A stretch of 64,000 nucleotides of DNA from Aeromonas fluvialis (lineage in GTDB: Bacteria; Pseudomonadota; Gammaproteobacteria; Enterobacterales; Aeromonadaceae): NCBI RefSeq assembly GCF_000819885.1, contig NZ_CDBO01000068.1:129929-193928 (forward strand), in the 5' to 3' direction. Every line of letters begins with the position of its first letter. The first letter of the stretch is position 1. The position numbers and the translations under genes are program-made. The notes beneath the pieces were generated by a model that did not search any database, was not told the DNA's origin, and saw only the letters and a list, made by a program, of their open reading frames with translations. Shown one piece after another: positions 17,286 to 26,348 of this stretch.

Positions 17286-18956
17286 TTACTCACCCTTGGC
17301 GGCTTTGAATGCTTCCATCATAGCATTGCTGAACACAACTTCTTCTTGTTGGTTCAGGCTATCGATAGCAACACGCTCATCAGCCTCGTCCTTAGCACGG
17401 ACAGACAGGCTCACGGTGCGGTTCTTACGATCAACGCCCATGAATTTAGCTTCAACTTCGTCACCAACAGACAGCACCAGAGTGGCGTCTTCTACACGGT
17501 CACGAGCAGCGTCGGAGGCACGCAGGTAGCCTTCTACGCCGTCAGCCAGTTCGATAACGGCACCTTTGGCATCAACCTCGGTAACCTTACCCTTCACAAT
17601 AGCACCTTTCTTGTTGTCAGCCAGGTACTTGTTGAACGGGTCTTCTTCGATCTGCTTGACACCCAAGGAGATGCGCTCACGCTCCGGATCCACTTGCAGA
17701 ACAACGGCTTCGATCTCGTCGCCCTTCTTGAATTCACGCACGGCTTCTTCGCCCTGGTTGTTCCAGGAGATGTCAGACAGGTGAACCAGGCCGTCGATGC
17801 CGCCATCCAGACCGATGAAGATACCGAAGTCAGTGATGGACTTGATCTTGCCGGAAACACGGTCGCCTTTGGCGTGAGTTTCGGCAAACAGCTGCCACGG
17901 GTTGGATTTGCACTGCTTCAGACCCAGGGAGATACGACGACGCTCTTCGTCGATATCCAGAACCATCACGTCAACCACGTCGCCAACGTTAACAACTTTG
18001 GACGGGTGGATGTTCTTGTTGGTCCAATCCATCTCGGATACGTGTACCAGGCCTTCAACGCCTTCTTCGATTTCAACGAAGCAGCCGTAGTCGGTCAGGT
18101 TGGTCACGCGGCCAGACAGACGGGTGGTCTCCGGGTAACGCTTGGCGATAGCAACCCAGGGATCTTCGCCCAGCTGCTTCAGACCCAGGGATACACGGGT
18201 ACGCTCGCGGTCGAACTTCAGAACCTTGACAGCGATCTCGTCGCCAACGTTGACGATTTCGGAAGGATGCTTAACGCGCTTCCACGCCATGTCGGTGATG
18301 TGCAGCAGGCCGTCAACACCGCCCAGATCTACGAATGCACCGTAGTCGGTCAGGTTCTTGACGATACCCTTAACTTCTTGACCTTCTTGCAGGTTAGCCA
18401 GCAGGCTTTCGCGCTCGGAGGTGTTCTCGGTCTCGATCACGGCACGACGGGAAACAACAACGTTGTTGCGCTTCTGGTCCAGCTTGATGACTTTGAACTC
18501 GAGTTCTTTGTTTTCCAGGTGAGCGGTGTCACGGATCGGACGCACGTCAACCAGAGAACCCGGCAGGAAGGCACGGATGCCGTTCAGTTCAACGGTGAAA
18601 CCACCCTTGACCTTGCCGTTGATGATACCGATAACGGTAGCTTGCTCTTCGTATGCCTTCTCAAGCTGCAGCCAGGCTTCGTGGCGCTTGGCTTTTTCGC
18701 GGGACAGCTTGGTTTCGCCGAAACCATCTTCGATAGAGTCCAGAGCCACATCAACGGTATCGCCGACGTTGATTTCCAGCTCGCCCATGGCGTTCTTGAA
18801 TTCTTCAGCCGGGATAGCGGACTCGGATTTCAGACCGGCGTCAACCAGTACGAAACCGTTCTCGATAGCAACGACAGTACCCTTGACGATGGAACCTTGA
18901 CGGGTTTCAACGGCGTTCAGGGACTCTTCAAAGAGTTGAGCAAAAGATTCGATCAT
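17286..18956 (-). CDS. rpsA: 30S ribosomal protein S1
   Basis: Six S1/OB-fold repeats; S1 brings structured mRNA to the ribosome. 556 residues, the full proteobacterial length. Repeats are visible through recurring blocks such as [40 protein letters not shown] and [20 protein letters not shown]. Codon use is strongly biased as expected for a highly expressed gene. cmk lies 95 bases upstream. Confidence 0.98.
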
Positions 18957-19050
18957 TGTTTATGTCACAAATGAAACATCCACTTGCAATCCGGCACAAG
19001 CGGGGCTGTTTTAAATAATCTGCGCCATCCTTGGTGCAGACGACCGGATG

Positions 19051-19743
19051 TCAGCTTGCGCTGGCATCACCAAGTTGTTGCTCTGCATAGGCGAGCACTG
19101 TAGCCAGCACGTCATCTATGGTCATGGCGGTAGAGTCTACCACCAGAGCATCTTCTGCCGGTTTCAGGGGGGCAGTAGCGCGATTTCTGTCGCGATCGTC
19201 ACGTTCCCGAATCTCGGTTAAAAGACGCTCAAAGTTAACATCAAAGCCCTTATCTTGCAACTGCTTATAGCGACGCTGGGCCCGTTCTTCGGCGCTGGCG
19301 TCGAGGAAAATCTTCAGCTCGGCCTCTGGGAAAACCACGGTGCCCATGTCTCGACCATCTGCGATAAGACCCGGGGCCTGACGAAATGCCCGTTGACGGC
19401 GCAGCAAGGCTTCGCGCACTCGGGGGAAGGCGGCGATTTTACTGGCGGCATTACCCACCTCTTCGGTGCGGATGGTGCGCGAAACATCTTCCCCTTCCAG
19501 GATCACCTTGACCAGATCCCCTTCTACCTGAAATTGCACATCCAGATTGGCAGCCAGTGGCACCAGTGAGGCTTCACTGTCCAGCTCGACATCGTGATGC
19601 AGGGCGGCCAGGGACAACACCCGATAGATGGCGCCCGAGTCCAGCAAGTGCCAACCCAGCTTCTCAGCAAGCAGCTGACACAAGGTGCCTTTACCTGCAC
19701 CACTGGGGCCATCAATTGTCATTACGGGGGCCATCTGAGGCAT
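19051..19743 (-). CDS. cmk: Cytidylate kinase
   Basis: Phosphorylates CMP and dCMP. 230 residues from [20 protein letters not shown], with P-loop GPSGAGKGT and the catalytic block [10 protein letters not shown]. The start was chosen for its GGAGAG ribosome binding site 5 bases upstream; the reading extends 31 codons further upstream without support. First gene of cmk-rpsA-ihfB. Confidence 0.96.
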   Translation of the reverse strand: MPQMAPVMTIDGPSGAGKGTLCQLLAEKLGWHLLDSGAIYRVLSLAALHHDVELDSEASLVPLAANLDVQFQVEGDLVKVILEGEDVSRTIRTEEVGNAASKIAAFPRVREALLRRQRAFRQAPGLIADGRDMGTVVFPEAELKIFLDASAEERAQRRYKQLQDKGFDVNFERLLTEIRERDDRDRNRATAPLKPAEDALVVDSTAMTIDDVLATVLAYAEQQLGDASAS

Positions 19744-19990
19744 AACATCTCTCCTGCACTGTGTTGCTCCCATCCCGAAGGGGTGGGTTAATGGGCGCAG
19801 ATTATACCTGAATGTGGTGGATCTGGCAGTCATCAATCCTCATATAAGGCTGAAAAGCCCTCGCCATGACGCTTCCTATCCCGTTTCACCATGTCATTAG
19901 GCAATGCAGGGGCTTGTTCTTATGGTCGAGCCAGGCAAGGCACGTTAAACTGGCCCCCTTTTTTTGCGCAGTTAGTAGTAAGGAGCACCG

Positions 19991-20584
19991 ATGAGCAGCG
20001 TTACCCTTGTGGCCAAGTCCAAATTGCCAACCCCTTGGGGCACCTTCACGCTGGTAGGTTTTCAGGAAACCGGCACGGGCAAGGACCACGCCGCACTGGT
20101 GATGGGCGATATAACCGGCGATGAGCCCGTGCTGGGCCGCATCCACTCCGAGTGCCTGACTGGCGATGCCCTGTTCAGCCTGCGTTGCGATTGCGGCTTC
20201 CAGCTGCAGGCAGCCATGGAAAACATCGCCAAGGCGGGTCGTGGCGTGTTGTTGTACGTGCGTCAGGAGGGCCGTGGCATCGGTTTGCTCAACAAGATCC
20301 GCGCCTACCATCTGCAGGATCAGGGGGCCGATACCGTCGAAGCTAACGTCGCCCTCGGTTTTGCCGCCGACATGCGCGATTACACAATTTGCGCCGACAT
20401 GCTCAAGCAGCTCGAGGTCACATCCCTGCGCTTGATGACCAACAATCCGCGCAAGATGAAAGCGATGGAATCCTTCGGCATTCCGGTGGCCGAGCGAGTA
20501 CCGCTGCATGAAGGACGCAATCCCCATAACGAGTTCTATCTGTCGACCAAGGCCAACAAGCTGGATCACATGCTGAAGAAGTGA
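19991..20584 (+). CDS. ribA: GTP cyclohydrolase II
   Basis: First step of riboflavin synthesis from GTP. 197 residues, standalone RibA without a RibB domain. Zinc cysteines in [18 protein letters not shown], active-site block [11 protein letters not shown] and C-terminal [16 protein letters not shown] are all present. An AAGGAG ribosome binding site precedes the ATG. Single gene with its own terminator. Confidence 0.97.
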   Translation: MSSVTLVAKSKLPTPWGTFTLVGFQETGTGKDHAALVMGDITGDEPVLGRIHSECLTGDALFSLRCDCGFQLQAAMENIAKAGRGVLLYVRQEGRGIGLLNKIRAYHLQDQGADTVEANVALGFAADMRDYTICADMLKQLEVTSLRLMTNNPRKMKAMESFGIPVAERVPLHEGRNPHNEFYLSTKANKLDHMLKK

Positions 20585-20625
20585 ACCTGAAATAGTGAGC
20601 CTGAACTGACAAAGGTTAGATAGTC

Positions 20626-20653
20626 AAACGCCTCCCATCTGGAGGCGTTTTTC
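20626..20653. terminator. Bidirectional terminator between ribA and the cysB-like gene
   Basis: AAACGCCTCC, loop CATCT, GGAGGCGTTT is a perfect 10-bp stem followed by TTC on the right and flanked by A-rich sequence on the left, between convergent genes. Confidence 0.85.
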
Positions 20654-20679
20654 TTGCCATGATCGCAAGCCGCTCACGC

Positions 20680-21636
20680 TTATCTCAGTGGCACTGTCAG
20701 ATTGGCCAGCAACCCATTACACTCCTCGCCAGTACGGGCAGCACAACATTGTTCTACCCGCTCCCGGGTCAGGTGGGGCGCAAGACGCTCCACAAAGTCG
20801 AACAAATAGGCACACAAAAATGCCCCTTTGCGCAGTCCAATCGCGGCCAGACCGCCAGCCAGCCAGGGTGCCGGTTGAAGCAGCAGATCGCCATCGCGCT
20901 GGGGCTCCCAGGCAAAGGTTGCCATCACGCCAATCCCCATCCCTTGCCTGACATAGGTTTTGAGCACATCGCTGTCGCTTGCGCTGCACACAATCCGGCT
21001 CTGGGCATGGGGGTGATCCGAGCCATGGGCGGCAGATAGCGCTCTCCCGTCGCTCACCAGCGCAAACTCAACCAGTTCTGCCTGGCTCAGCGAGGAAACC
21101 TTCGCCAACGGATGATCCTTTGGCAGTAGCAGCCCCCGTTGCCACTGAAAACAGGGGAGCATCAGCAGGTCCCCTCCCTCTTGCATGTCATCGACCAGCA
21201 AAAGATGAGCAGCCCCCACATCCACGGCGGCCCGGCACTGCGCCGCACTCCCCTGCATCACAGTCACCGCCACCTTGGGAAAACGGGTCATGAATCCCTT
21301 GAGGATGGCGGGCAGAATATAGCGGGCCTGCAGATGGCTGGCCGCGATGGTGAGCGAGCCCTGATCCGGATGAACATGCTGTTTCGCCATCACCTTGATG
21401 ATGGCGACCTTGTCCAGCACCTCGGTCGCCACCTTGATCACATCCCGACCAATGGGGGTGATCCGGGTCAGGTGTTTGCCGCTGCGCTCGAAGATCTGGA
21501 TCCCCAGTTCATCCTCCAACATCCGTACCTGTTTGCTGATCCCGGGTTGAGAGGTGAACAGGCTCTCGGCGGTGACCGACAGATTCAGCCTGTGGTTGGC
21601 CACCTCGACGATATAGCGCAATTGCTGCAGTTTCAT
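20680..21636 (-). CDS. CysB-like LysR-family regulator with altered effector pocket
   Basis: 318 residues from MKLQQLRYIVEVANHRLNLS; the DNA-binding half is almost CysB (TSQPGISKQVRMLEDELGIQ). Position next to ribA also fits cysB. The effector half differs: the E. coli sulfate/N-acetylserine segment TTHTQARY is ASHLQARY here, and the block around VTYTFGFTGRS is replaced by FALVSDGRALSA. CysB activates cysteine genes with N-acetylserine; whether this protein keeps that ligand is doubtful. It could be the genomic cysB that drifted, or a paralogue. Confidence 0.8.
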   Translation of the reverse strand: MKLQQLRYIVEVANHRLNLSVTAESLFTSQPGISKQVRMLEDELGIQIFERSGKHLTRITPIGRDVIKVATEVLDKVAIIKVMAKQHVHPDQGSLTIAASHLQARYILPAILKGFMTRFPKVAVTVMQGSAAQCRAAVDVGAAHLLLVDDMQEGGDLLMLPCFQWQRGLLLPKDHPLAKVSSLSQAELVEFALVSDGRALSAAHGSDHPHAQSRIVCSASDSDVLKTYVRQGMGIGVMATFAWEPQRDGDLLLQPAPWLAGGLAAIGLRKGAFLCAYLFDFVERLAPHLTRERVEQCCAARTGEECNGLLANLTVPLR

Positions 21637-21699
21637 GGTGTAGCCCTCAAGCGAACCCACCGTTAATAGTAACAAACTTTCAGCAAGGCCCGGTTGCCA

Positions 21700-22575
21700 T
21701 CAGGCAAGGCGATCCGTTAGCAAAAAATCACGTAAGGCGCGGTTGGCCATGGAGAGCGGGTCGCCACGCCGCCACGCCACGCACAGATCGAGATAGATGG
21801 GTGGATCGAAGGACACACCGCTGAGATCCGGATCCTCTTCCAGCACCATCCGCAAGAAGGTGGTCACCGCAAAGCCTTGTCGTACCACGGCCTTAAGCAG
21901 GGGGATAAGATTACTCTCGAAGGCGATATCGGGTTCGACGCCAAGGCTCTGTGCCAGCGCCTCCATATGCTCCCGATGGTAGAAACCGCGGCGAAACAGC
22001 GCCAGCTCCTGAGCGAAAAACTGCGAGAGGGTGACGGCCGGGGTGCCGCGCAGAGGGTGATCCTCCCCCACTACCATCAGCATCTCTTCACTCAGCAGAT
22101 GAGCCCCCTCAATGGCGGGCGGCAGATCGCTGGTGATGAGAATGGCCAGATCAAGGGATCCATCCACCATCCGGCTGAGCAACTCTCGGGTGCCCGCCTC
22201 CTCCACCCGGATCTTGAGCCCCGGGTAGCGGTGCTTGAAAGCCATCAGGCGAGGGGGAAAATAGTAGGAGCCCATCATATAGGGGATCCCAATGCGCACC
22301 TCCCCTCGCTCCAGCCCTTTCAGTTCGGCCATCTCGGCCTCGGCCTGATGCATCTGCAGCAACAGGCGCTCGGCATGGCGGCAGAGCACCTCCCCCTCCG
22401 GGGTGAGCCGTACCACCCGGTCCTGGCGATCAAACAGCCGCAACTCGAGCTGCTGCTCCAGTTTGGCGATGGCCATGCTGATGGCCGGCTGTGCCACGTG
22501 CAGACTGTTGGCGGCCCTGGTAAACGAACCGGCATCCCTGACCGACAGCAGATAGGTGAGCTGTTTCAGATCCAT
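21700..22575 (-). CDS. LysR-family regulator paired with an MFS transporter (YnfL-like)
   Basis: 291 residues with an N-terminal winged helix (MDLKQLTYLLSVRDAGSFTR, VAQPAISMAIAKLEQQLELR) and a substrate-binding-like domain. It is divergent from an MFS gene with a 95-base gap, the arrangement of ynfL-ynfM in E. coli, so it likely controls that transporter. The effector is not known. Confidence 0.88.
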   Translation of the reverse strand: MDLKQLTYLLSVRDAGSFTRAANSLHVAQPAISMAIAKLEQQLELRLFDRQDRVVRLTPEGEVLCRHAERLLLQMHQAEAEMAELKGLERGEVRIGIPYMMGSYYFPPRLMAFKHRYPGLKIRVEEAGTRELLSRMVDGSLDLAILITSDLPPAIEGAHLLSEEMLMVVGEDHPLRGTPAVTLSQFFAQELALFRRGFYHREHMEALAQSLGVEPDIAFESNLIPLLKAVVRQGFAVTTFLRMVLEEDPDLSGVSFDPPIYLDLCVAWRRGDPLSMANRALRDFLLTDRLA

Positions 22576-22618
22576 TTATCAATTCATCTTATGAGTCGGA
22601 TAATTTAAATATATTATG

Positions 22619-22632
22619 CTTATATCGATAAG
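22619..22632. promoter_or_regulatory. Candidate LysR operator between the divergent regulator and MFS gene
   Basis: CTTAT-ATCG-ATAAG is a perfect inverted repeat in the short AT-rich divergent gap, just left of the MFS gene. LysR regulators usually bind interrupted dyads of this size. The assignment rests on position and symmetry only. Confidence 0.35.
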
Positions 22633-22670
22633 GTCTCTACCCTGACTAAAAGCAGTCAGGACAATACCCA

Positions 22671-23933
22671 ATGATCGAAGTCGGCAGTCGCGAATGGATA
22701 CGCACTACCCTGGCCCTCAGCCTGGGCTCTTTTCTGGTGTTTCTCAATCTCTATCAAACCCACCCCCTGTTACCCATGATTGCCGAGGTATTCTCGGTCA
22801 ACGCCCTCTCGGCCAGCTGGACCCTGGCAGGGTGTACCGCAGGTCTCGCCGCCTCCTTGCTGATCTGCGCCAGACTCGCGGATCGCCACGGCCGCCGGCA
22901 AGTCATGCTGGGTACCCTCACCCTAGCAATCTTGCTCTCACTGTTAATCCCGCTGGTCGAGCAGTTTGGCACCCTGCTGCTGCTGCGCATTCTTCAGGGT
23001 GCGCTGCTGGCCGGGTTACCAGCCACTGCGATTGCCTATATGGGGGAAGAGTTCAGCAAACGGGCGCTGCTCTCGGCAGTAGGGATCTATATCGCAGCCA
23101 ACTCCCTCGGTGGCATTGCCGGTCGGGTGGTCGGCGGCCTGTTGGCAGGCTGGTTTGGCGACTGGCAGCATACCTTTCTGGGAATTGGTGTTATCAGCCT
23201 GTCACTGCTGCCGCTGGTCTTCTGGCTGTTGCCCCACCAGACCCGCTTTGTGGCGAGTGACCCCGTTCGCGGTCAATTCGTCCGCGCCTTGCAGCAACAT
23301 CTGAGCAATCCCTTGCTGGTGGGGGCTTACCTTATCGGGGGGCTCAACTTCATGGTCTTTCTGAACCAGTTCAGCTATCTCACCTTCCTGCTGGCAAAGC
23401 CCCCCTTCTCCCTGCCCACCCAGTGGCTCGGCATGCTATTTCTGACCTACCTGTCGGGCACTGTCGCCTCCTCCTTGAGTGGCCGCTTTGCCAACCGCTG
23501 GGGCGCCCAGCGCATGCTGCTTGCCGGTATCGCGCTGATGGCCATCGGCACCCTGTGGCTGCTGCAGGGAAGCCTGATCGGGATCCTGAGTGGCTTGCTG
23601 GTCTCCAGCTTCGGTTTTTTCCTAGCACACGCCTGTGCCAGTGCCTGGGTCGGCCATCATGTCGAACACAACCGGGCCCTCGCCTCCTCCCTCTATCTGG
23701 TGGCCTACTATCTGGGGGCCAGTCTGGGGGGGATTTACCTGCACCCGTTCTGGGAGCAGGGCGAACTGGGCGGGCTGGTCATGGGGATTGAACTGATCCT
23801 CATCCTGACGGCGGGCTTGAGTCTCTGGCTCGGTCGCCTCAAGCAGCGAAGCGAAGCGAATCGCCACTCCCCGCCCAGCGACCCCAGCGGCACGGGTAAC
23901 GGGATCCGCACAAACAGGCTCACGCACGACTAG
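22671..23933 (+). CDS. MFS transporter (YnfM-like)
   Basis: 420 residues, about 12 membrane segments, with the MFS loop motif ARLADRHGRRQVM after segment 2. The N-terminal block FLVFLNLYQTHPLLPMIAEV resembles YnfM/arabinose-efflux-type proteins. Substrate unknown; efflux of small organic compounds is likely from the family. The C-terminal 30 residues are hydrophilic and serine-rich. Transcribed alone, with a strong terminator after it. Confidence 0.87.
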   Translation: MIEVGSREWIRTTLALSLGSFLVFLNLYQTHPLLPMIAEVFSVNALSASWTLAGCTAGLAASLLICARLADRHGRRQVMLGTLTLAILLSLLIPLVEQFGTLLLLRILQGALLAGLPATAIAYMGEEFSKRALLSAVGIYIAANSLGGIAGRVVGGLLAGWFGDWQHTFLGIGVISLSLLPLVFWLLPHQTRFVASDPVRGQFVRALQQHLSNPLLVGAYLIGGLNFMVFLNQFSYLTFLLAKPPFSLPTQWLGMLFLTYLSGTVASSLSGRFANRWGAQRMLLAGIALMAIGTLWLLQGSLIGILSGLLVSSFGFFLAHACASAWVGHHVEHNRALASSLYLVAYYLGASLGGIYLHPFWEQGELGGLVMGIELILILTAGLSLWLGRLKQRSEANRHSPPSDPSGTGNGIRTNRLTHD

Positions 23934-23965
23934 ATAACCATCTCGCAGCCAAGCATCTCCAAATA

Positions 23966-23997
23966 GCAAAAGGGGTCATATCGGTGACCCCTTTTGC
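23966..23997. terminator. Terminator between the MFS gene and yecM
   Basis: GCAAAAGGGGTCA, loop TATCGG, TGACCCCTTTTGC: perfect 13-bp stem whose arms supply U-runs in both directions; it lies between convergent genes. Confidence 0.85.
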
Positions 23998-24044
23998 TGT
24001 GCGAATCAAGAGCCTGTCAGGCTCACACTGCATTTTGCGCTGAA

Positions 24045-24590
24045 TCAATCCTGCTCGAAATAATCCGCAGGCACCGCCACCACAGCACCGGTCGCCACCT
24101 CGTCGGCGATCACCTCGGCCAGTGAGCGAAGATGAAACTTGATCTGACCGGAGGGCAACATCAGACCGATATCGGGGTTGCGGGTATCCAGTATGTTGCC
24201 GGTTTTGAACGGCAGCTCGGAATAGCGCGCCACCAGATCCTGCAGTGAGGCGACCACCAGTTCGATATGTTCCAGTCCCGCCTGATGAACGCGACCCGGT
24301 TTTGGTGCCGCCAGTTCGATACAGGGCACCTGCACCTCACCGACCAGCAGTGGCTGATGCAACCGATAAGTCGCAATGGGACGACCGCCGATCATCCCCT
24401 CCACCAGTAAGCAGCCCTCTCCAGCCAGCACAGCGCATCGCGCGCGATACTCCTGCAAGGTGGCCGCCCGATAACAGAGGTGATCGACTGTTGGCTGGGG
24501 GATGATGACACCCGTGGTGGCCAGTTCGGCCAATAGCTGAGAAACAAATGGGGCCATTGGCCCCAGTGTGGAATCGAGTGGATGAGACAT
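24045..24590 (-). CDS. yecM: YecM-family VOC-fold protein
   Basis: About 181 residues resembling E. coli YecM, a VOC-superfamily protein of unknown activity. Shared pattern: TVDHLCYRA, MIGGRPIATYRLHQPL, CIELAAPKPG, GLEHIELVV and IKFHLRSLAEVI; the histidines and glutamates of these blocks could bind metal. An ATG 9 bases further upstream is possible but overlaps the previous gene. It follows that gene by 2 bases. Confidence 0.82.
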   Translation of the reverse strand: MSHPLDSTLGPMAPFVSQLLAELATTGVIIPQPTVDHLCYRAATLQEYRARCAVLAGEGCLLVEGMIGGRPIATYRLHQPLLVGEVQVPCIELAAPKPGRVHQAGLEHIELVVASLQDLVARYSELPFKTGNILDTRNPDIGLMLPSGQIKFHLRSLAEVIADEVATGAVVAVPADYFEQD

Positions 24591-24592
24591 GT

Positions 24593-25357
24593 TTACCATT
24601 TTTTCTTGGGTTGAAACAGGACATCGAGCTCATCGACCTCCTTGTCCTTGATGTTTTGCAGATCCTGCGCGCTGTTCTGCTGCAGAAACTCTTCAAGCTC
24701 CTTGAGCCCCTGACGCATATCCTCTTCACGAGCCAGCAGATAGGGATCCTTGTCGCCAATGCTGGCCACCGCCGACAACCCCTTGGTATAGAGCTGGCGG
24801 CAAGTACCATATTGGCCCTGAATGCGGGCATCCATTGCACGCTTGACCAGATTGGAGATATTGATTTTCAACTGCATAAGCTCGAGGCGACGATCTTCCT
24901 GGGCAAATCCCTGCGGGTCTATCTTGCCCTTGTTGTGCTCAACACGCAGCACGGCCCGCAACTTCTTGACCAACTGCAGCATCTGGATCGCCTGACGATC
25001 GGACTCAGGGGTCTTGAAATGCCCCTCATCCTGCGCACTGTAATTCTCCTGCACATTCTTAATCTGGATCTGCACATCGGCGATGCGCTGCTTGAGCTGG
25101 GGGTTGGGCATCACCTGGACGATGGCACGATAGGCATCGAGGATCCGGTGCTGAAGCAGCAGTACCATGTTTTTGGAGAAAGGCACCAGATTGACGTTCA
25201 GCAGCACCTCTTCGGTCTCGTCGGCCACTGTCTTGTGTCTGGCAACGGCCTGACGCTTTTCAGCCTCCGCCTTCTGCTTATATTGCTGTACCACGTTATA
25301 GGCGATAACCAAAAACAGGAGCGCGCCGATAGACAGCAATATCAAAGTTAAAATCAT
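24593..25357 (-). CDS. Membrane-anchored coiled-coil protein of unknown function
   Basis: 254 residues. One N-terminal membrane helix (MILTLILLSIGALLFLVIAY) is followed by charged, helix-rich sequence (QQYKQKAEAEKRQAV and long heptad-like stretches to the end). The C-terminus is acidic then basic (EVDELDVLFQPKKKW). I do not recognise a catalytic motif. It is translationally close to yecM (2 bases), which may mean joint expression. Similar proteins are often called DNA repair ATPase-like without evidence. Confidence 0.75.
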   Translation of the reverse strand: MILTLILLSIGALLFLVIAYNVVQQYKQKAEAEKRQAVARHKTVADETEEVLLNVNLVPFSKNMVLLLQHRILDAYRAIVQVMPNPQLKQRIADVQIQIKNVQENYSAQDEGHFKTPESDRQAIQMLQLVKKLRAVLRVEHNKGKIDPQGFAQEDRRLELMQLKINISNLVKRAMDARIQGQYGTCRQLYTKGLSAVASIGDKDPYLLAREEDMRQGLKELEEFLQQNSAQDLQNIKDKEVDELDVLFQPKKKW

Positions 25358-25551
25358 AGGATGTCCAAACCCCTGTCCCAATCCAATTGCGTGATCCTAC
25401 AACAGCTTACCTACTTAAGGTAGCCTGTAGATCCCTCCTTGCCCATGATTTGTCACCAAGCTGTGTACCCGGTCTCAGGGAGACATTGCAGGATCATGGG
25501 AAAATGACCATGGTGGTCATCACTTCCCCATCGTATCGCCCATCAGCACCA

Positions 25552-26277
25552 TTACTTGAGGTTAAAGCCTCGTGACTGCAAGAATCCCAGCATGAAAGGA
25601 CGGGACTCCTTGCTCAGTATGGTGCGGATCTGGCCACTCCAGGTCTGCTGCTTGTTATTGCTGCTGCGGGCCTGATAGTAGTCCGCGATCTGCTGATCGT
25701 ATTGGGCCAGCATGTCACGATCCAGCTCGTGCTGATAGCGATCCTGATGCACGACCAATCCTCTGGGCAGACGGGGTTTCTGCTCCGGCTGCTGGGCCGG
25801 ATGGCCGAGACAGAGACCAAACAGCGGGATCACCTGATGGGGCAACCCCAGCAACTCGCTTACCTCGATCGGATGGTTGCGAAGCCCGCCAATATAAACC
25901 CCGCCCAATGACAGTGACTGGGCAGCAAGCAGGGCATTTTGCGCCATCAGGGCGCCATCGATGGCCCCGATCAGCAACTGCTCCGCATAACCTGTCTGGG
26001 CCTCGGGCACGATCTGGGTATGGCGATAGTAGTCGGCGCAGAACACCAGAAATTCGGCAGCCTGAGCGACATAAGGCTGGTTGCCGGCGAGCTCGACCAG
26101 CCGGGTACGCGCCTGCGACTCTGTTACCCGGATGATGCTGGTCACCTGCAGAAAACTCGAGCTGGCGGCTGCTTGCGCAGCGGCAAGGATGGCATCCAAC
26201 TGCTCGGGCACTATCGGATCGGCACTGAACTGGCGAATGGAACGATGGGAAAGGATAAGATCGATGGTCGGATTCAT
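25552..26277 (-). CDS. nfsA: Oxygen-insensitive NADPH nitroreductase NfsA
   Basis: FMN enzyme that reduces nitroaromatics and quinones with NADPH. 241 residues from MNPTIDLILSHRSIRQFSAD, the family length. FMN-contact blocks are visible: HRSIRQF, AAQAAASSSFLQ and SLGGVYIGGLRNHP. A short gap with the transporter terminator lies downstream on the right. Confidence 0.92.
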   Translation of the reverse strand: MNPTIDLILSHRSIRQFSADPIVPEQLDAILAAAQAAASSSFLQVTSIIRVTESQARTRLVELAGNQPYVAQAAEFLVFCADYYRHTQIVPEAQTGYAEQLLIGAIDGALMAQNALLAAQSLSLGGVYIGGLRNHPIEVSELLGLPHQVIPLFGLCLGHPAQQPEQKPRLPRGLVVHQDRYQHELDRDMLAQYDQQIADYYQARSSNNKQQTWSGQIRTILSKESRPFMLGFLQSRGFNLK

Positions 26278-26305
26278 GGTACCTCCATGTGAGGTAACAC
26301 CATAG

Positions 26306-26338
26306 CGAAAAAAACGAGGGAGCCCAAGGCTCCCTCGC
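26306..26338 (-). terminator. Terminator of the AbgT-family gene
   Basis: CGAGGGAGCC, loop TTG, GGCTCCCTCG followed by TTTTTTTCG on the minus strand, 11 bases after the transporter stop. Confidence 0.9.
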
Positions 26339-26348
26339 ACTCATCCCA

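Noticed and set aside
17220..18974. 584-codon open frame antisense to rpsA
   Set aside because: Antisense of a highly biased gene; repeated VANVDNFGR-like blocks mirror the S1 repeats.
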